This document shows, in pieces, positions 60,638 to 64,000 of a stretch of DNA of 64,000 nt. The notes under the pieces were generated by a model that saw only the letters and a list, made by a program, of their open reading frames with translations, did not search any database and had not been told where the DNA came from. Each line of letters opens with the position of its first letter. Position 1 is the first letter of the stretch. The stretch is from Hujiaoplasma nucleasis (lineage in GTDB: Bacteria; Bacillota_I; Bacilli_A; Izemoplasmatales; Hujiaoplasmataceae): contig NZ_CP051151.1 in NCBI RefSeq assembly GCF_013745115.1, positions 1,426,001 through 1,490,000 on the forward strand, in the 5' to 3' direction. The translations under genes were made by a program, and so were the position numbers.

Positions 60638-61051
60638 ATGACATTATCTTTTATTGGGTCTGATATAGAAGACAATAATACAACTGTAAAAATTGATTGT
60701 CCTTCAGGATATATCCAAGATGGACTTTCGTGTGTAGAAATAACGGATTCTTTAGAAGAAAATTCATATGTAGGATCATATAGTGGAACTTTTAAACAAA
60801 TACACTCAAATGGAAATACATACACTTCAAATCTTAGAATAGTGATTGTTAATTCAGAGATTTTATATTATGAATATCCAAATGAAAATTGGAAATCAGG
60901 AAACAATGATTATACTATCATGAATAATAAAATTTATATAGATAATTCAATGTGGGTTTTAAGCATTACTGGATTTGGACAGAATGTAGAACTTGATTGG
61001 TATAACTATAACGGTGATACAGAGTTTATAGTACATGTAAAAAAGGATTAA
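60638..61051 (+). CDS. Small beta-rich hypothetical protein
   Basis: A 137-aa acidic protein (YVGSYSGTFKQIHSNGNTYTSNLRIVIVNS, NNKIYIDNSMWVLSITGFGQNVELDWYN). It looks like an extracellular beta domain, but the start lacks a convincing ribosome site and only a short hydrophobic MTLSFIGS precedes it, so the signal peptide may be lost. Cysteines in CPSGYIQDGLSC resemble a short EGF-like opening. Either a truncated lipoprotein or a small orphan. Confidence 0.4.
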   Translation: MTLSFIGSDIEDNNTTVKIDCPSGYIQDGLSCVEITDSLEENSYVGSYSGTFKQIHSNGNTYTSNLRIVIVNSEILYYEYPNENWKSGNNDYTIMNNKIYIDNSMWVLSITGFGQNVELDWYNYNGDTEFIVHVKKD

Positions 61052-61599
61052 ATTTTATTTTTACAGTCATATTCAGATTTAATGGTTAATAGTATATTAA
61101 CTTTACAAATATATCTTCAAGAAAAAAATATTAAATACTTATTGCTGGACTAAAAAAAGTATTGCTTAGTTGATATATAGGGACTCAATATAGATATTTA
61201 ATCGTTTGTAAACTTTATTATCTATTTAGTTTGGCTTTATTTATTGTGGGTTGTAAACCTTTATTGTTTTCATGTTATATTTTATGTTAATTTTCTTAAA
61301 TATTAAGAGCGATTTAAGTAATTTGCTTGATGCTCTAATTGTATTCTTGGATAGAAATCAATATAAAAAAAAGTTGACTTTTGTTTCAAAATAGATAAAC
61401 TATCTGATAACGAACAATATTTTAGGTAATATTTGTAAAAAAAGAACATTGACATATGAAAGAAATATTAAATAATAATATTTAGTCATCTTTTTGATGA
61501 CTTTTTCTTTTAGTTTTATCTATTTTCCGTACCTTTATTGTTTTATATTTAATATTGATTTAAAATACACTTATTAAGTATTTTATTGGCGGTGCAATA
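61052..61599. other. AT-rich intergenic region with one terminator-like hairpin
   Basis: No gene seen. AGTCATC (61484-61490) and GATGACT (61496-61502) around TTTTT, then a T-rich run, form an intrinsic terminator with no gene ahead of it. A TTGACA at 61449-61454 lies just upstream, so a very short transcript is possible. Confidence 0.5.
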
Positions 61600-64000
61600 A
61601 TGAGTGTTAGTTTTAAAATAAGATCAAGTATTAAAAGGGCTATTGAAACTGGTGAACTTTTGTATGTGGATTATGTAAACAAAAATGAAGATAATACTTT
61701 TTATTTTTTTGGCATTAAGAATCTAAAATTTAATGGTGATGAGTCTAAACTTACTGGATCAGCATATAATTATCAATATATAGACTATATAGATATAACC
61801 ATTGAACTAAACCGAATAAAAGATGCTAGGTGTGTAGAAGGCACAAAGAATTTATTTAAGACAAACATTAAAAAATATATGAAAGTGCCTAATGTTAATA
61901 ATTACTTCACTGAGGAAATAAATGAAAAACATATTCTTGATTATTACTCAGATTGTATTGAAAATTCTAATGACTTAGCATTTGTAAGTACTTTTTTTCT
62001 AGATAGTTTTGATTTAGATACTATTAAAGAAAGTCAAAGGATGAGCTTAGATAAAGAAGATGTTGATAGTATTCTCAAATTACTAAACATTAATGAAGAT
62101 AAGGTTAAAGAGAAGTATAAGTTAGCCTTTAATGTATTATCAATTGCAAATTTTGATTTAGATGTTATTCCGTTAGTTTATTTGCCTATATACCTGAATG
62201 TATTTGATAAAGAAATATTTTTTCTAGAAGAAGAGTTTGTTTTTCATCAAAACAATATATCGAAATTACTGAAAACACCCGATATCGATGTATCAATTTA
62301 TGAAAATCACATTGATCAACTTAGAGAAGATATAGATTCAAACTCTTTTAAGCCACAAATTTATGACGAAAACCCACAAATTTTTAAATTAAAGTTAGAT
62401 TTATCATTAAGTCCTAGAAAAGATTTTCAAAAAATAAAAGATATTATATATTCAAAAAAAGAACTCACACCTGTTTTAAAGGCGTTTTTTGGAAAATATG
62501 AAAAACCAGTATTAAGCAATAATAAGAATATATACTTTGTTGATAATAAAGTGAATGCTGATCAGGTTATGGCAACTTATTCTGTTATCAATAATGATTT
62601 AACTTATGTTCAAGGTCCTCCTGGAACAGGTAAATCAGCTACTATAGTTAATATGATAGTTTCTTCTATGTTAAATAATGATACGACTTTAGTAACATCT
62701 TATACCAATGCAGCGGTTGATAATATATATAATAAGTTAAGAAATCTAAAATATAAGCAATATAACATTCCAATTCCTATGATACGGCTTGGTTCTCAAG
62801 AATACGCTAGAAAAGGTATTCGATATATTAAAAACGCTTATCTTTACTATCAATCAATTATTAAAGATATTAATCTTGAAGAGTTAAGAAAAGAATATAA
62901 AGCACTCATCCCAATTGAAGTTAATAAGTTATTACAAATCAATAGTGTAATAGATGCAAATACAAATAGAAAAGATGTTGAAACTAAAATCGATTACTAT
63001 GATAAATTAATTGAGATTTTTACAAAAAATAAAACATTAAAGAAAAAAGTCAAAGATTTAAAAAAATCTCGTACTGCTCAAAAGGGATATCTTACTAGAA
63101 TAGAGAAGAAAACTATAGATAATATTTTAGATGAATTAAATATTAATTTCGAAGTTATTTTACTTGGTATTTTTATCAAATCATTAGATTCTTTTCAAAA
63201 ACTAGAAGAAGATAAATATGCTTATATTAAACAAATGATTACCTCAGAATCATATGAAGATCAAAGAAGCGCACTCTATAAAGAATATACCCATGAAGCA
63301 AACTTAAGAATACTTCAACAAATATTTCCTGTGTTTCTGACCACCAATATTTCATCTAGAAGTTTACCTGACAAACAACCAACTTTTGACTTATTGATAA
63401 TGGATGAAGCAGGTCAATGTGAAAATGCATATGCTATTGTCGCTATGTCAAAAGCATCAAGAGCTGCTTTCATAGGTGATCCAAATCAGTTATTGCCTGT
63501 TGTTACTATTTCAGACACTGTTAACAATCATTTAACATATCAATATTCAATACCGGATGTTTATAACTATAAGAAGACTTCAATATTACAAACACTTAAT
63601 CAAATTGATTTTATAAACGATTTAATTATATTAAAGAAACACTATAGATGTAGAAAAAGCATCGTTAATTTTGCTAATAAAAAATATTATAATAATAGAC
63701 TCGATATCCAAGTAGACCAAATAGACAATGAAGATTGTAAATTTATCGATGTAAAAAGCGAGTTTTATAACAATAAAAAGAATACATCATTACCAGAAGT
63801 AATAGCGATTATAGAAGAACTTAAAAAAATACCACCTGATAAAACCATTGGAGTTATATCTCCTTTTAGAAATCAAACTCTATTAATTAATAAGAAAATA
63901 AAGGAAGAATTACCAGATTCTAAAATTAGTGTTGGAACAGTCCATAAGTTTCAAGGACAAGAAAAAGATGTTATATTGCTTTCTTTGGCGGTTGGAGGGG
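61600..64000 (+). CDS. Large SF1 helicase (UPF1/DNA2-like), C-terminus cut off
   Basis: An open frame from ATG 61600 (behind GGCGGTG) to the window end, 800 codons. Motif I GPPGTGKS is at 339-346, motif Ia SYTNAAVDNIY, motif II LLIMDEAGQC, motif III IGDPNQLLPV, then LKKHYRC, and motif V VGTVHKFQGQEKDVILLS. The first ~80 residues (IKRAIETGELLYVDYVNK ... YNYQYIDYIDITIELNRIKDARCV) have the strand pattern of a WYL-like domain, as in several defence-associated proteins. Placed at the end of a restriction/ATPase island, it probably belongs to a defence or repair module. Confidence 0.8.
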   Translation, partial: MSVSFKIRSSIKRAIETGELLYVDYVNKNEDNTFYFFGIKNLKFNGDESKLTGSAYNYQYIDYIDITIELNRIKDARCVEGTKNLFKTNIKKYMKVPNVNNYFTEEINEKHILDYYSDCIENSNDLAFVSTFFLDSFDLDTIKESQRMSLDKEDVDSILKLLNINEDKVKEKYKLAFNVLSIANFDLDVIPLVYLPIYLNVFDKEIFFLEEEFVFHQNNISKLLKTPDIDVSIYENHIDQLREDIDSNSFKPQIYDENPQIFKLKLDLSLSPRKDFQKIKDIIYSKKELTPVLKAFFGKYEKPVLSNNKNIYFVDNKVNADQVMATYSVINNDLTYVQGPPGTGKSATIVNMIVSSMLNNDTTLVTSYTNAAVDNIYNKLRNLKYKQYNIPIPMIRLGSQEYARKGIRYIKNAYLYYQSIIKDINLEELRKEYKALIPIEVNKLLQINSVIDANTNRKDVETKIDYYDKLIEIFTKNKTLKKKVKDLKKSRTAQKGYLTRIEKKTIDNILDELNINFEVILLGIFIKSLDSFQKLEEDKYAYIKQMITSESYEDQRSALYKEYTHEANLRILQQIFPVFLTTNISSRSLPDKQPTFDLLIMDEAGQCENAYAIVAMSKASRAAFIGDPNQLLPVVTISDTVNNHLTYQYSIPDVYNYKKTSILQTLNQIDFINDLIILKKHYRCRKSIVNFANKKYYNNRLDIQVDQIDNEDCKFIDVKSEFYNNKKNTSLPEVIAIIEELKKIPPDKTIGVISPFRNQTLLINKKIKEELPDSKISVGTVHKFQGQEKDVILLSLAVGG

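Noticed and set aside
1-64000. CRISPR array, rRNA, tRNA, prophage structural genes
   Set aside because: No regularly spaced identical repeats with spacers, no rRNA or tRNA-like sequence, and no capsid, portal or terminase genes were seen; the GGGTGCTA boxes are too few and too short for CRISPR.
1-64000. Mycoplasma genetic code (TGA as tryptophan)
   Set aside because: TGA ends several genes (for example AbiEi, the HELGH peptidase and the PadR regulator) and tryptophan uses TGG throughout.

Overview
The window is a chromosomal segment from an AT-rich, low-GC Gram-positive-type bacterium in the Bacillota/Mycoplasmatota range. Strong Shine-Dalgarno sequences, TTGACA/TATAAT promoters, cre-like sites, a TGTGA-N6-TCACA Fnr-type site, lipobox lipoproteins, YitT, PadR/HAAS and DUF2089 families all point this way. 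Tryptophan is read from TGG and TGA is used as a stop, so the genetic code is standard; an Acholeplasma/Izemoplasma-like lineage is possible but not proven. I saw no rRNA, tRNA or CRISPR array.

1-6.5 kb is housekeeping: a cut-off radical-SAM protein, uvrB, a five-gene operon (two micro-proteins, a VanZ fusion, DUF2089 and a short regulatory-type protein) and an rlmD-type rRNA methyltransferase. 6.5-21.9 kb looks like a composite genomic island stacked behind the 3' end of rlmD. Degenerate extra copies of that gene end recur near 18.03, 18.78 and 21.75 kb, two of them with near-identical terminators. The island carries an IS3-type element, a three-gene membrane protein/OLD nuclease/minimal SF1 helicase cassette (Gabija-like), a CadC-CadA-MerA metal resistance block with a recombinase remnant, and an AbiEi-AbiEii-S66 peptidase operon.

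22-25 kb holds a tightly overlapping four-gene cassette (HELGH peptidase, terpenoid-cyclase-like protein, APH-like kinase, GNAT). 25.1-33.5 kb is a D-allose/D-allulose-type sugar operon: isomerase, binding protein, ATPase, permease, PfkB kinase, DeoR regulator, AlsE, ROK kinase, RpiB. It has a cre-like site and a large dyad upstream. 33.6-51 kb is mixed core: GNAT-like protein, DUF2779 nuclease, lipoprotein amylase, PadR/HAAS pair, LRR surface lipoprotein, cupin, ScdA-type repair protein, peroxiredoxin, nucleotidyltransferase with an ATPase, transporters. Two genes here (scdA-like, PPOX-like) are interrupted by a single in-frame TAA.

52-64 kb is a second defence island: a complete type I restriction system (hsdM-hsdS-hsdR), an ABC-type ATPase overlapping a TOPRIM-like partner (PARIS-like architecture), a small orphan, and a large SF1 helicase running off the window. 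Best candidates for something undescribed are the membrane protein/OLD/mini-helicase trio, the ATPase/TOPRIM-like pair, and the AbiE operon with a translationally coupled MccF-like peptidase, all within island contexts.
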